NCBI RefSeq assembly: GCF_033096465.1
Contig: NZ_AP028156.1
Coordinates: 1,136,501 to 1,200,500 of the forward strand
Source: Blautia luti
Lineage (GTDB): Bacteria; Bacillota; Clostridia; Lachnospirales; Lachnospiraceae
Direction: 5' to 3'
Length of the DNA stretch: 64,000 nucleotides
Shown here: one piece after another, positions 1-8,729 of the stretch
How the letters are laid out: the number at the start of each line of letters is the position of its first letter
Position numbering within the stretch: the first letter of the stretch is position 1
Made by a program: the position numbers and the translations under genes
The notes under the pieces: generated by a model
Database searches by the model: none
Told to the model about the DNA's origin: nothing
The model's input: only the letters and a program-made list of their open reading frames with translations

Positions 1-481
1 CGTCAAGCAGAAGAAGCTCCGGCTTTAATGCCAGAGTACGGATCAGGGCAGCTCTCTGGCGCATTCCACCGGACAATTCAGACGGATGAGCCTGACGGAA
101 TTTGTCCAAACCGTAATCCGAGAGAAGCTGATCTACATAAGCAAGTTTTTCGGCAGTGAGTTCCCTGCGGATCTCCAGACCCAGAAGAACATTTTTATAA
201 ATTGTCCGCCACTCCAGCAGATGATCCTTTTGTAACATATATCCGATACGGCAGTCACCGGAAGTCACCGGCGTACCGTCCAGAAGAATCTGTCCCTGTT
301 CCGACCGGATCAGACCGCAGATCAGGTTCAGAAGCGTGGACTTTCCACAGCCTGACGGTCCGACAATAGCGAGAAATTCACCGGGCATCAGCTGAAAGGA
401 TATATGAGAAAGGGCAGGGGTTTCCCCTGATAAACTATGATAGGAGAGACTGACATCTGTAATATCCAGCAGTGGTTTCAT
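1..481 (-). CDS. ABC transporter ATP-binding protein, nitrate/sulfonate/taurine type (3' end cut off by window)
   Basis: The reverse strand from the ATG at 481 reads without a stop to the window edge, giving about 160 residues. It begins MKPLLDITDVSLSYHS. It has a Walker A motif (GPSGCGKS, about residues 40-47), a Q-loop (YMLQKDHL), an ABC signature (LSGGMRQRAAL) and the start of Walker B (LLLLD) at the edge. The signature and early sequence resemble ATPases of the SsuB/TauB/NrtD group, which import nitrate, sulfonates, taurine or thiamine precursors. The substrate cannot be told without the permease and binding protein, which should lie to the left of the window. The remaining roughly 90 residues are missing. 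Confidence 0.85.
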   Translation of the reverse strand, partial: MKPLLDITDVSLSYHSLSGETPALSHISFQLMPGEFLAIVGPSGCGKSTLLNLICGLIRSEQGQILLDGTPVTSGDCRIGYMLQKDHLLEWRTIYKNVLLGLEIRRELTAEKLAYVDQLLSDYGLDKFRQAHPSELSGGMRQRAALIRTLALKPELLLLD

Positions 482-523
482 ACAGATACCTCCATATATC
501 AGCAATATTTTCATAATTTATGA

Positions 524-552
524 TATGCAGAAATGTCGGGGTATGATATAAT
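524..552 (+). promoter_or_regulatory. extended -10 promoter for the lipid gene cluster
   Basis: TGATATAAT (TATAAT at 547-552 with TG one base upstream) forms a good extended -10. The hexamer at -35 (524-529) is poor. It lies about 100 bases before the ATG at 654, in the intergenic region divergent from the ABC ATPase. Confidence 0.5.
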
Positions 553-653
553 GGATAAACTATAGTATTTTTGTCAGGGCACCCGGACGTACAGGAATCA
601 GGTATAGAAATCGGACAAATGCTGTAAAAACTGTATTTAAGAAAGCGTAAGAA

Positions 654-1682
654 ATGAGAACAAAGAAAAAAGCGATATTTAACACTGCCTTTCTGATCCT
701 CGTATTTTCTCTCACTGTATATATGGTCTTTAAGGGAGAGGATCTGGGAGAGATTATTCATACAGTGCGCCAGGCAAACCCGGTCTACCTGCTGAACAGC
801 ATCGTCTGCGTAGTGCTGTTCATACTTGGTGAGTCCGTGATCATCTTCTATATGATGGGGACTCTTGGAGCAAAAGTAAAAATGGGACATTGTGCCCTGT
901 ATTCCTTTGTAGGGTTCTTTTTTAGCTGTATCACCCCGTCTGCATCCGGCGGACAGCCTATGCAGATTTATTTTATGAAAAAGGACAAACTTCCGATCCC
1001 AGTCACTACGCTGGTCCTGATGATCGTTACCATTACTTACAAAGCGGTTCTGGTGGTGATCGGAATTGTGATCTGGCTTTTTGGCAGAGGGTTTCTGGAG
1101 GGATACCTGGGCCAGTACATGTGGGTATTTTACCTGGGTGTAGGCCTGAATATTTTCTGCGTCACCTTTATGATGATCCTTGTATTTGCACCGGGCCTGG
1201 CGAAATGGATCATGGTAAAAGGTCTGAAGCTTATTGAGCATTTCCGCTTTCTTAAGCCAAAGAAGACCAGACTTGAGAAACTGGAAGCGTCCATGGATCA
1301 GTACCATAAGACGGCAGCTTTCTGGGCAAGCCATAAGCTGGTGATCTTGAAAGTATTTCTGATCACTATGGTGCAGAGGATTTTGTTATTTACAGTTACA
1401 TACTGGGTATACCGTTCGCTGGGATTTCATGGACAATCCATCATAACCCTTACGATCCTGCAGTCTGTCATATCTGTCTCTGTTGATATGCTGCCTTTAC
1501 CCGGAGGAATGGGAATCAGTGAATCTCTTTATCTGGTGATGTTTGCGCCGATTTTCGGAGAATCATTACTTCCTGCAATGTTACTCAGCAGAGGAATTTC
1601 CTATTATGCACAGATGCTCATCAGTGCAGTGATGACCTGTGTGGCATATCTTACAATAGGAAGAAACCAACAAGAAGATTAG
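654..1682 (+). CDS. lysylphosphatidylglycerol synthase-like / flippase-like integral membrane protein (UPF0104)
   Basis: The 342-residue polytopic membrane protein has about eight hydrophobic segments. Motifs SASGGQP (near residue 100) and LPLPGGMGISE (near 280) are typical of the MprF N-terminal / AglD / YbhN family. This family corresponds to the lipid-flipping half of MprF; the soluble lysyl-transferase half is absent, so it should not be called a lysyl-PG synthase outright. It sits 10 bases upstream of phosphatidylserine synthase, which suggests a role in moving or sensing phospholipids. The substrate is inferred only. Confidence 0.8.
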   Translation: MRTKKKAIFNTAFLILVFSLTVYMVFKGEDLGEIIHTVRQANPVYLLNSIVCVVLFILGESVIIFYMMGTLGAKVKMGHCALYSFVGFFFSCITPSASGGQPMQIYFMKKDKLPIPVTTLVLMIVTITYKAVLVVIGIVIWLFGRGFLEGYLGQYMWVFYLGVGLNIFCVTFMMILVFAPGLAKWIMVKGLKLIEHFRFLKPKKTRLEKLEASMDQYHKTAAFWASHKLVILKVFLITMVQRILLFTVTYWVYRSLGFHGQSIITLTILQSVISVSVDMLPLPGGMGISESLYLVMFAPIFGESLLPAMLLSRGISYYAQMLISAVMTCVAYLTIGRNQQED

Positions 1683-1692
1683 GGGAGAGATT

Positions 1693-2313
1693 ATGTTTTT
1701 AGGAATTTATGATTATACGGTAGTGTTGACTTATATAAGCCTTGGAATCTCCGTATTTGGAATCACCAGAGCACTGGAAGGGGATTTTCGGATCGCAATT
1801 CTCTGTCTGGCACTTTCCGGTTTATGCGACATGTTTGATGGAAAAATTGCCAGAACAAAGAAGAACCGCACAGATGATGAGAAGAGTTTCGGAATTCAGA
1901 TTGATTCTCTTTGTGATGTGGTTTGTTTCGGAATTTTTCCGGCAATGATCTGTTACTGCCTGGGAGTAAAGTCTCCGGCAGGAGTTGCGGCACTGATCTT
2001 TTACAGCATAGCATCTGTTATCCGCCTTGCTTATTTTAATGTCACAGAAGCAAAGAGACAGAATGAGACTTCTGAGAACAGACAGTATTATCAGGGACTG
2101 CCGATCACGTCTATGGCGATCATCCTGCCGTTTCTTTATCTGATGAGAAGATATTGCGGACTGCATTTCCTGATCGTGATACATATTGCGGTGATTATTG
2201 TGGGACTGCTCTTTATCCTCGATATTAAGGTAAAGAAACCGCAGAATCCGGTACGTGTCCTGCTTGTAGCAGTGGTGGCACTTGCACTTGCGAAGATGTT
2301 CCGTTTGATATAA
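1693..2313 (+). CDS. pssA: CDP-diacylglycerol--serine O-phosphatidyltransferase (phosphatidylserine synthase)
   Basis: The 206-residue membrane enzyme carries the CDP-alcohol phosphotransferase signature: CDMFDGKIAR, then GIQIDSLCD about 16 residues later, giving the metal-binding aspartates. It makes phosphatidylserine from CDP-diacylglycerol and serine. The following gene is phosphatidylserine decarboxylase, so the pair forms the route to phosphatidylethanolamine. The start has GGGGAGAG a few bases upstream. A hairpin terminator-like structure lies between pssA and psd, so the two may not always be co-transcribed. Confidence 0.9.
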   Translation: MFLGIYDYTVVLTYISLGISVFGITRALEGDFRIAILCLALSGLCDMFDGKIARTKKNRTDDEKSFGIQIDSLCDVVCFGIFPAMICYCLGVKSPAGVAALIFYSIASVIRLAYFNVTEAKRQNETSENRQYYQGLPITSMAIILPFLYLMRRYCGLHFLIVIHIAVIIVGLLFILDIKVKKPQNPVRVLLVAVVALALAKMFRLI

Positions 2314-2333
2314 AATATACATAACTGTTTACT

Positions 2334-2372
2334 GGCCGCTGCGGTTCCTGACAGGAAAAGCAGCGGCCTTTT
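2334..2372 (+). terminator. hairpin terminator after pssA
   Basis: GGCCGCTGC (2334-2342) pairs perfectly with GCAGCGGCC (2360-2368). The inner TTCCTG/CAGGAA pairs further, and TTTT follows. The T-run is short, so read-through into psd is plausible. Confidence 0.65.
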
Positions 2373-2446
2373 GCATAACAGGAAAATCTGTGGGAATTAG
2401 AATTAAGTTGGATGTTTAGTTCAGGGATAAATTGGGGGATATGCAG

Positions 2447-3352
2447 ATGAAATATATTGACAGAAAAGGAAATGTAACAGTAGAAGAGAATGAACAGGAT
2501 AAATTCCTGCGTCATCTTTACAATGACCGGGGAGGAAGACTCTGTCTGAGAGTTCTGGTACAGCCCTTTGTGTCAAAGATGGCAGGAGTGTTTTTGAATA
2601 CAGGTCTTTCTGCCAGGTTTGTGCCGGGATTTGTGGAGAAGAACCGGATCGATCTTGGCGTGTATGAGAAGCAGAAATTTTCTTCCTGGAATGATTTCTT
2701 TACCAGAAGGATCAGAGAGGGAGAACGTCCGATAGATGAAAGGAAGAATATTCTGGTCAGTCCATGTGACGGGAAGCTTTCTGTATACAGGATTGGCGAG
2801 GGTTCCAGATTTTTTATCAAGGATACGGAATATACAGTGGAGCATCTGCTGAGAAATAAGAAACTGGCAGACAGGTACCTGGGCGGTTATGCCATGGTCT
2901 TTCGCCTGACAGTGGACGATTATCATCATTACTGCTATGTGGCAGATGGAGAGAAATCCGTGAATGTGACACTGCCGGGAGTATATCATACAGTGAATCC
3001 TGCAGCAAATGAGGTATTTCCCATCTACAGGGAGAATGCCAGAGAATATACTCTTCTGAAAACAAAAGAGTTCGGAACCATTCTTATGATGGAAGTAGGA
3101 GCCATGATGGTGGGAAAGATCACCAATCTTTGGCGTGGAAACTGTGGGGTAAAGAAGGGACAGGAGAAAGGCAGATTTGAATTTGGAGGATCTACCATCA
3201 TTCTGCTTCTCCAGCATGGCAAAGTTCGTCTGGATCATGATCTGCTGGAGAATACAGAAGAAGGGTATGAGACCATCGTGAAGATGGGAGAGCGCATTGG
3301 AGAAACTAGGAAACGACAGCATGGAGCCGTTTCTGCAGATGTTTCTCAATGA
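2447..3352 (+). CDS. psd: phosphatidylserine decarboxylase proenzyme
   Basis: The protein of about 301 residues contains the self-cleavage motif FEFGGST near the C terminus. The serine becomes the pyruvoyl group of the alpha chain. The family block YHHYCYVADG, with its histidines, is also present. It converts phosphatidylserine to phosphatidylethanolamine at the membrane. I chose ATG 2447 because GGGGG at 2434-2438 is then about 8 bases upstream; a TTG at 2432 and an ATG at 2441 are also in frame. The 3' end overlaps the convergent MATE gene by 47 bases. Confidence 0.9.
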   Translation: MKYIDRKGNVTVEENEQDKFLRHLYNDRGGRLCLRVLVQPFVSKMAGVFLNTGLSARFVPGFVEKNRIDLGVYEKQKFSSWNDFFTRRIREGERPIDERKNILVSPCDGKLSVYRIGEGSRFFIKDTEYTVEHLLRNKKLADRYLGGYAMVFRLTVDDYHHYCYVADGEKSVNVTLPGVYHTVNPAANEVFPIYRENAREYTLLKTKEFGTILMMEVGAMMVGKITNLWRGNCGVKKGQEKGRFEFGGSTIILLLQHGKVRLDHDLLENTEEGYETIVKMGERIGETRKRQHGAVSADVSQ

Positions 3353-4685
3353 TCAGAAGAAACGTGATGGTAGATATCACAGAACTGATACCGTCACAGA
3401 CAGGTTCTGCGAAAAAAGCACTCCGGGCACTGAAAAACTGGGGGAGAATCACGGCACTGAGCACAAACAGGCTTTTACGAAATACCGATAATGCAAGTCC
3501 TGTCTTCGGACGCTCCAGAGCAGTAAGTCCGTCTACGAAAACATACTGAAAACTTAAAGGAATGATCATCAAAGTATAGGTACGGATGGTCCATACAGAG
3601 AAGTTCATATAAGTCTGGTCTGTAGTGAACAGCCGGACAAAGTACTGCGGGACGATCCTGGAGAGAAAGAACATAAGGGTGGTAAAAATCAGCATTACTC
3701 CCAGGATATTTTTCTCTGCAGATTTTACCCGCCGGATATCTTTGGCACCATAATTATAGCTTAAAATGGCCTGGGTGCCTCCGCTGATCCCGATCATGGG
3801 AGAGGTGATCAGAAGCAGATAGCTCTGTGCAATGGTTGCGCAGGTAATGAACATATCTCCCTGCTCTGCGCCGCCGTATTTCTGAAGGACAGCATTCATG
3901 ATGATCAGGATCAGGCTGTCAGTGGCAAGGATCAGAAAAGGGGAGAATCCCAGTGCGATGATCCGTTTCATCACCCGGGAACTGTACTGACTAAAGGTGA
4001 TCCGAACAGGAACCTTTTTCCCTGGATTCTTTCCGAAGAGAAAGAGCATGGCAAATGCACAGGAGAGAAACTGTGAGATCACAGTGGCAATAGCAGCTCC
4101 GGCAATGCCCATATGCAGTGCGAAAATAAACACCGGATCCAGAATAATATTGGCAATGGCACCGATAAAAACGGTGGTCATTCCCACCAGAGGGAATCCC
4201 TGGCAGTTGATAAAGTAATTAAGCCCTGTAGCCATCAGTGCAAAAAAAGTTCCTGCTGTGTAGATGGTCAGGTAAGTATTGGCATAAGAAAAAGTTGCAT
4301 CACTTGCCCCGAACAGCATCAGAAGCTGATCTTTCAGAAGAAGGAAACTTACAGTGAGAAGCAGGGAGAAGATGCATAACATGAGAAAAGAGTTCGCCAG
4401 AACCTGGCGGGCTTTCTTTTCGCTTTTTTCACCAAGGCGGATTCCCATGGTGATGGAACCTCCGATTCCAACCAGGGTTCCAAAGGAAGTCAGCAGTGTT
4501 ACCACGGGACCGCAGACACCTGCGCCTGCCAGTGCCAGTGCGCCGTCGCCGAAAATATGTCCGATGTACATACGGTCGATAATGCTGTAGAGAACGTTTA
4601 CAAACTGAGCGGCCATGGAGGGCAGCGCAAGCTGTAAAACCAGACGTTTCATGGGCGTTGTTCCAAGATCTGTAGTTGTATTCAT
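3306..4685 (-). CDS. MATE family efflux transporter
   Basis: The 459-residue protein has about twelve membrane segments in two homologous halves. The N-terminal region (PMKRLVLQLALPSMAAQFVN, IIDRMYIGHIFGDGALA) and the later GISGGTQAILSYNYGA are typical of the NorM/DinF superfamily, which exports cationic drugs or metabolites using Na+ or H+. GAGG stands before the ATG. A hairpin with AAACCTG/CAGGTTT arms (about 4708-4735) lies in the 5' leader and could be regulatory. The stop lies inside the convergent psd gene. Confidence 0.9.
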   Translation of the reverse strand: MNTTTDLGTTPMKRLVLQLALPSMAAQFVNVLYSIIDRMYIGHIFGDGALALAGAGVCGPVVTLLTSFGTLVGIGGSITMGIRLGEKSEKKARQVLANSFLMLCIFSLLLTVSFLLLKDQLLMLFGASDATFSYANTYLTIYTAGTFFALMATGLNYFINCQGFPLVGMTTVFIGAIANIILDPVFIFALHMGIAGAAIATVISQFLSCAFAMLFLFGKNPGKKVPVRITFSQYSSRVMKRIIALGFSPFLILATDSLILIIMNAVLQKYGGAEQGDMFITCATIAQSYLLLITSPMIGISGGTQAILSYNYGAKDIRRVKSAEKNILGVMLIFTTLMFFLSRIVPQYFVRLFTTDQTYMNFSVWTIRTYTLMIIPLSFQYVFVDGLTALERPKTGLALSVFRKSLFVLSAVILPQFFSARSAFFAEPVCDGISSVISTITFLLIIEKHLQKRLHAVVS

Positions 4686-4793
4686 TTTTTATCCTCGTTC
4701 ATTATAAAACCTGATGCACGGGACACCAGGTTTTTCTTCTGTTTTATATATAGCAGTAATGGAGGGGGATGTCAAGAGATATAGCGTGTGGAC

Positions 4794-4822
4794 TTGCACT
4801 TGGCTGCCGGCTGGGATAGAAT
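4794..4822 (+). promoter_or_regulatory. sigma-A-like promoter for queH
   Basis: TTGCAC (4794-4799), a 17-base spacer and TAGAAT (4817-4822), 29 bases before the queH start codon. Confidence 0.5.
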
Positions 4823-4850
4823 AAAGAAAACAAAAAAGGAGAGAAAAATA

Positions 4851-5486
4851 TTGAATGCCCGAAATTACCAGAAAGAACTGGAGAAACTGATAGATCAGAT
4901 ACAAAAAGAAAATAAGGTTCCCCGTCTGTTCCTGCACAGCTGCTGCGCGCCTTGCAGCAGTTATGTGCTGGAATATCTGTCGAAATATTTTAACATTACA
5001 GTTTTTTATTATAATCCCAATATTTTTCCGGAAGAAGAATATCGGAAACGGGTACATGAGATCACCCGTCTGGTGGATACCATGGAATTTGTTCATCCTG
5101 TGAAACTGATAGAGGGACGCTATGATCCTCAGGAATTTTTCCAGATGGCGAAAGGTCTGGAAGAGGTACCGGAGGGCGGGGAACGCTGCTTTAAATGTTA
5201 TCGTCTGCGTATGGAAGAAGCAGCCAGACTGGCTGTAGAAGGCGGATATGATTATTTTACCACCACTCTTACTATCAGCCCGCTGAAAAATGCGGCGAAA
5301 CTTAATGAGATAGGAGAAGAACTGGCAGGAATTTACCACGTTCCTCATCTTCCTTCTGATTTTAAGAAGAAAAACGGGTACAAGCGTTCTATAGAACTGT
5401 CGCGGGAATACGACCTGTACCGCCAGAATTACTGTGGATGCGTATATTCCAGAAGAGAAGCGGAAAATCGAAATAAATCTCAGTAA
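4851..5486 (+). CDS. queH: epoxyqueuosine reductase QueH
   Basis: The 211-residue protein carries the QueH (DUF208) pattern: HSCCAPC (Cys31, 32, 35), YNPNIFP, RCFKC (Cys113, 116) and NYCGCV (Cys195, 197). Together these supply the Fe-S and metal ligands. It performs the last step of queuosine synthesis, reducing epoxyqueuosine in tRNA, and replaces QueG in many Firmicutes. The start is a TTG at 4851 with AGGAG about 9 bases upstream; an in-frame GTG at 4788 lacks a ribosome binding site. Other que genes are not in the window. Confidence 0.9.
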   Translation: MNARNYQKELEKLIDQIQKENKVPRLFLHSCCAPCSSYVLEYLSKYFNITVFYYNPNIFPEEEYRKRVHEITRLVDTMEFVHPVKLIEGRYDPQEFFQMAKGLEEVPEGGERCFKCYRLRMEEAARLAVEGGYDYFTTTLTISPLKNAAKLNEIGEELAGIYHVPHLPSDFKKKNGYKRSIELSREYDLYRQNYCGCVYSRREAENRNKSQ

Positions 5487-5497
5487 AACTACCTACT

Positions 5498-5525
5498 TTG
5501 CAATCGGACAAAAATATGTTACACT
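5498..5525 (+). promoter_or_regulatory. promoter candidate for argH
   Basis: TTGCAA (5498-5503), a 16-base spacer and TACACT (5520-5525), about 50 bases before argH. Confidence 0.4.
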
Positions 5526-5573
5526 AACACGTAAAAGTAATTATAAAAATAAGAAGAAACGAGGAATAACACT

Positions 5574-6953
5574 ATGGCACAGCTTTGGGGCGGACGTTTC
5601 ACAAAAGAAACAGACAAACTTGTATATAACTTCAACGCATCCATCTCCTTTGACCAGAAATTCTATGAGCAGGATATCAGAGGCAGTAAAGCACATGTAG
5701 CAATGCTTGCCAAACAGAGAATCCTGACACCAGAAGAAAAAGAGCAGATCGAAGCAGGACTCGATGGAATCCTTGCAGACGTGAAATCCGGCAAACTTAA
5801 GATCACATCTGAATACGAAGATATCCACAGCTTCGTAGAAGCAAACCTCATCGACAGGATCGGTGATGCAGGTAAGAAGCTTCACACAGGAAGAAGCCGT
5901 AACGACCAGGTTGCTCTGGATATGAAACTCTACGTAAGAGATGAGATTGACGAAACAGACGAACTGGTAAAGAAACTTCTGGAAGCCATCCAGAAGATCA
6001 TGGAAGAGAATGTTCACACATACATGCCGGGATTCACACATCTCCAGAAAGCACAGCCGGTTACTCTGGCTCATCATGTGGGTGCATATTTCGAAATGTT
6101 CGTACGTGACAGAAGCAGACTTGCAGATATCCGTAAGAGAATGAACACCTGTCCTCTGGGTGCAGGCGCCCTGGCAGGAACAACTTATCCGCTTGACAGA
6201 GAATACACAGCGAAACTTCTCGGTTTCGACGGTCCTACCAGAAACAGCATGGATTCCGTATCAGACAGAGACTACGTGATCGAACTTCTGTCTGCATTTT
6301 CCACAATTATGATGCATATGAGCCGTTTCTGTGAAGAGATCATCATGTGGAACTCCAACGAATACCGTTTCGTGGAGATCGACGATGCCTACAGTACAGG
6401 CAGCAGTATCATGCCGCAGAAAAAGAACCCGGATATCGCAGAGCTTGTAAGAGGTAAAACAGGCCGTGTATACGGAGCTTTAACCTCTATCCTTACAACC
6501 ATGAAAGGAATCCCGCTTGCATACAATAAAGACATGCAGGAGGATAAAGAACTTACATTTGACGCCATTGATACTGTAAAAGGCTGTCTGGCTCTCTTTA
6601 CAGGTATGATCTCTACCATGCAGTTCAACAAACAGAATATGGAAGCAAGCGCAAAGAACGGATTTACCAATGCAACAGATGCTGCAGATTATCTGGTAAA
6701 TCACGGTGTACCTTTCCGTGATGCACATGGTATCGTAGGACGTCTGGTGCTTACCTGTATTGATAAGGGAATTTCTCTGGATGAACTTCCACTGGAAGAG
6801 TACAAAGAGATCAGTCCAGTATTTGAACAGGATATCTACGAAGCCATCAGCATGAAGACCTGTGTGGAGAAACGTATGACCATCGGTGCTCCGGGTCCGG
6901 ATGTGATGGAGAAAGTGATCGCAGAGAACAGAAAATATCTGGAAGAGAACTAA
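5574..6953 (+). CDS. argH: argininosuccinate lyase
   Basis: The 459-residue protein has the usual length for the family and begins AQLWGGRFTKETD. The fumarase/aspartase superfamily signature GSSIMPQKKNPD carries the catalytic serine loop, and TGRSRNDQ and the TTYPLDRE block match ArgH. It splits argininosuccinate into arginine and fumarate in the cytosol. The neighbouring genes are not arginine-biosynthetic. The arginine could feed the arginine decarboxylase further right in this window; that link is inferred. GAGG lies before the ATG. Confidence 0.95.
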   Translation: MAQLWGGRFTKETDKLVYNFNASISFDQKFYEQDIRGSKAHVAMLAKQRILTPEEKEQIEAGLDGILADVKSGKLKITSEYEDIHSFVEANLIDRIGDAGKKLHTGRSRNDQVALDMKLYVRDEIDETDELVKKLLEAIQKIMEENVHTYMPGFTHLQKAQPVTLAHHVGAYFEMFVRDRSRLADIRKRMNTCPLGAGALAGTTYPLDREYTAKLLGFDGPTRNSMDSVSDRDYVIELLSAFSTIMMHMSRFCEEIIMWNSNEYRFVEIDDAYSTGSSIMPQKKNPDIAELVRGKTGRVYGALTSILTTMKGIPLAYNKDMQEDKELTFDAIDTVKGCLALFTGMISTMQFNKQNMEASAKNGFTNATDAADYLVNHGVPFRDAHGIVGRLVLTCIDKGISLDELPLEEYKEISPVFEQDIYEAISMKTCVEKRMTIGAPGPDVMEKVIAENRKYLEEN

Positions 6954-6969
6954 AAAATGTAAAAAAAGC

Positions 6970-6996
6970 TTGCATTTTGCTTTAATATGGTATAGT
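6970..6996 (+). promoter_or_regulatory. promoter candidate for asd
   Basis: TTGCAT (6970-6975) and TATAGT (6991-6996) with a 15-base spacer. The leader of about 90 bases that follows contains inverted hexamers CAGATG (7011-7016) and CATCTG (7054-7059) and a direct repeat ATGTACGC (7014-7021, 7046-7053). I recognise no riboswitch in it. Confidence 0.4.
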
Positions 6997-7088
6997 ATGT
7001 ACAAGAACGACAGATGTACGCGAAATAAGGACATTGGATTTGCCCATGTACGCCATCTGCGAATGGAAATAAGCGAGGAGATTTAATT

Positions 7089-8174
7089 ATGAGTGAAAAG
7101 CTTAAAGTTGGTATTTTAGGTGCTACAGGTATGGTAGGACAGAGATTTATCTCACTTCTTGAAAATCATCCATGGTTCGAGGTTGTTACTCTGGCCGCAA
7201 GCCCAAGAAGCGCAGGAAAGACTTATGAAGAAGCAGTAGGCGGAAGATGGAAAATGGACGCTCCGATGCCGGAATCTGTTAAGAAGATCGTCGTTATGAA
7301 CGTTAATGAAGTAGAGAAAGTTGCTTCCACAGTTGACTTCGTATTCTCTGCTGTAGATATGTCAAAAGAAGAGATCAAGAAGATCGAAGAAGAATATGCG
7401 AAGACAGAAACACCGGTTGTTTCCAACAACAGTGCCCACAGATGGACACCGGACGTACCGATGGTAGTGCCGGAAATCAACCCGGAACACTTCGAGGTAA
7501 TCGAATCTCAGAAGAAACGTCTTGGAACAACACGCGGATTTATCGCTGTTAAACCGAACTGCTCTATCCAGAGCTACGCTCCTGTATTAACTGCGTGGAA
7601 AGAGTTCGAGCCATATGAAGTAGTTGCTACCACATATCAGGCAATCTCCGGAGCAGGTAAAACATTCAAAGACTGGCCGGAAATGGTTGGAAACATCATT
7701 CCATACATCGGTGGAGAGGAAGAGAAGAGTGAGAAAGAGCCGTTAAGGATCTGGGGTAAAGTAGAAGATGGTGTGATCAAACCGGCTACAGAACCAGTGA
7801 TCACATGCCAGTGTATCCGTGTGCCGGTACTGAACGGACATACAGCAGCCGTATTCGTTAAATTCCGTAAAAAACCAACCAAGGAACAGCTGATCAAAGC
7901 ATTGGTAGAGTTCAAAGGACTTCCACAGGAATTAGAGCTTCCAAGCGCTCCGAAGCAGTTCATCCAGTACCTGGAAGAGGACAACCGTCCACAGGTAACA
8001 GAGGATGTAAACTTCGAACACGGCATGGGCGTATCTGTAGGACGTCTTCGTGAAGACACTGTATATGACTGGAAATTCGTAGGACTTTCCCACAACACAG
8101 TCAGAGGTGCAGCAGGCGGAGCAGTTCTCTGTGCTGAAACCTTAAAAGCCAAAGGATATATTCAGGCGAAATAA
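7089..8174 (+). CDS. asd: aspartate-semialdehyde dehydrogenase
   Basis: The 361-residue protein has an N-terminal NADP-binding loop (GILGATGMVGQRF), the active-site cysteine region (VKPNCSIQSYAP) and a HTAAV block typical of the larger, archaeal/fungal-type ASADH branch. It reduces aspartyl phosphate to aspartate semialdehyde, the branch point for lysine/diaminopimelate, threonine and methionine. It appears monocistronic: it has its own promoter, a GAGGAG ribosome binding site and a terminator just after the stop. Confidence 0.93.
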   Translation: MSEKLKVGILGATGMVGQRFISLLENHPWFEVVTLAASPRSAGKTYEEAVGGRWKMDAPMPESVKKIVVMNVNEVEKVASTVDFVFSAVDMSKEEIKKIEEEYAKTETPVVSNNSAHRWTPDVPMVVPEINPEHFEVIESQKKRLGTTRGFIAVKPNCSIQSYAPVLTAWKEFEPYEVVATTYQAISGAGKTFKDWPEMVGNIIPYIGGEEEKSEKEPLRIWGKVEDGVIKPATEPVITCQCIRVPVLNGHTAAVFVKFRKKPTKEQLIKALVEFKGLPQELELPSAPKQFIQYLEEDNRPQVTEDVNFEHGMGVSVGRLREDTVYDWKFVGLSHNTVRGAAGGAVLCAETLKAKGYIQAK

Positions 8175-8192
8175 TTTATAAAAAATAATGAA

Positions 8193-8220
8193 AGAGGCGT
8201 CGATGTCGGCGTCTCTTTTT
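8193..8220 (+). terminator. terminator after asd
   Basis: AGAGGCGTCG (8193-8202) pairs with CGGCGTCTCT (8207-8216) through two G-U pairs, and a T-run follows. Confidence 0.75.
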
Positions 8221-8375
8221 GTTGCCATGCATCAGTAGGAAGCTGCCAGTGGCAGGTCTTGTAGGTGCGGCGCAAAACCATAGGGTTATGAAATCCATCT
8301 GGCAAAGGATAAGGTTTGCAAAAATATTCCAGGTAGGTTAAAATAGGAACACATCTGATAGAGAGGAAAATGATC

Positions 8376-8612
8376 ATGAAAGAAAAAGTTCTGACAACAG
8401 TAGTAACTTTTGGAACTACCACTCAGGCAATCGCCATGGAGCGGGAATGCAAGAAAACCGAGTTTGCAGGCAGACTGATCCCCGTACCAAGAGAAATATC
8501 CGCATCCTGCGGTCTTGCATGGAAATGCGGGGAACAGGGGGAAGAAGAAACTACTTCTTATATAAAAGAACAGGATCTGGAATATGAGAAGATTTATCGG
8601 ATTCTTATATAA
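8376..8612 (+). CDS. DUF3343 small protein, putative Se/S carrier-like
   Basis: The 78-residue protein resembles the DUF3343 family: an N-terminal beta strand (LTTVVTFGTTTQA), a middle RLIPVPREISASCGLAW block with the conserved cysteine, and a second cysteine four residues on. The family is repeatedly found beside selenium genes, and here selD follows 117 bases downstream. A role in handling or delivering selenium or sulfur is inferred from that context. I chose ATG 8376 because GAGAGG is then about 9 bases upstream; ATG 8370 is too close. Confidence 0.75.
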   Translation: MKEKVLTTVVTFGTTTQAIAMERECKKTEFAGRLIPVPREISASCGLAWKCGEQGEEETTSYIKEQDLEYEKIYRILI

Positions 8613-8661
8613 AATCTCCGGACTTATCGTATTATCCAATAGGTAACAGAAACCCGGTGTT

Positions 8662-8690
8662 TTGACGGATAGATGAAACCATGGTACAAT
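8662..8690 (+). promoter_or_regulatory. promoter for selD
   Basis: TTGACG (8662-8667), an exact 17-base spacer and TACAAT (8685-8690), 39 bases before the selD ATG. selD therefore has its own promoter separate from the DUF3343 gene. Confidence 0.65.
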
Positions 8691-8729
8691 TGATTTTGAA
8701 CATTGAAATTAATCAGGGTGAATAAACTT

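Noticed and set aside
435..1334. Reverse-strand 299-codon ORF over the flippase-like gene
   Set aside because: It runs antisense to a well-supported membrane protein gene and overlaps the ABC ATPase start; its composition (His, Cys, Tyr-rich) is that of a shadow frame.
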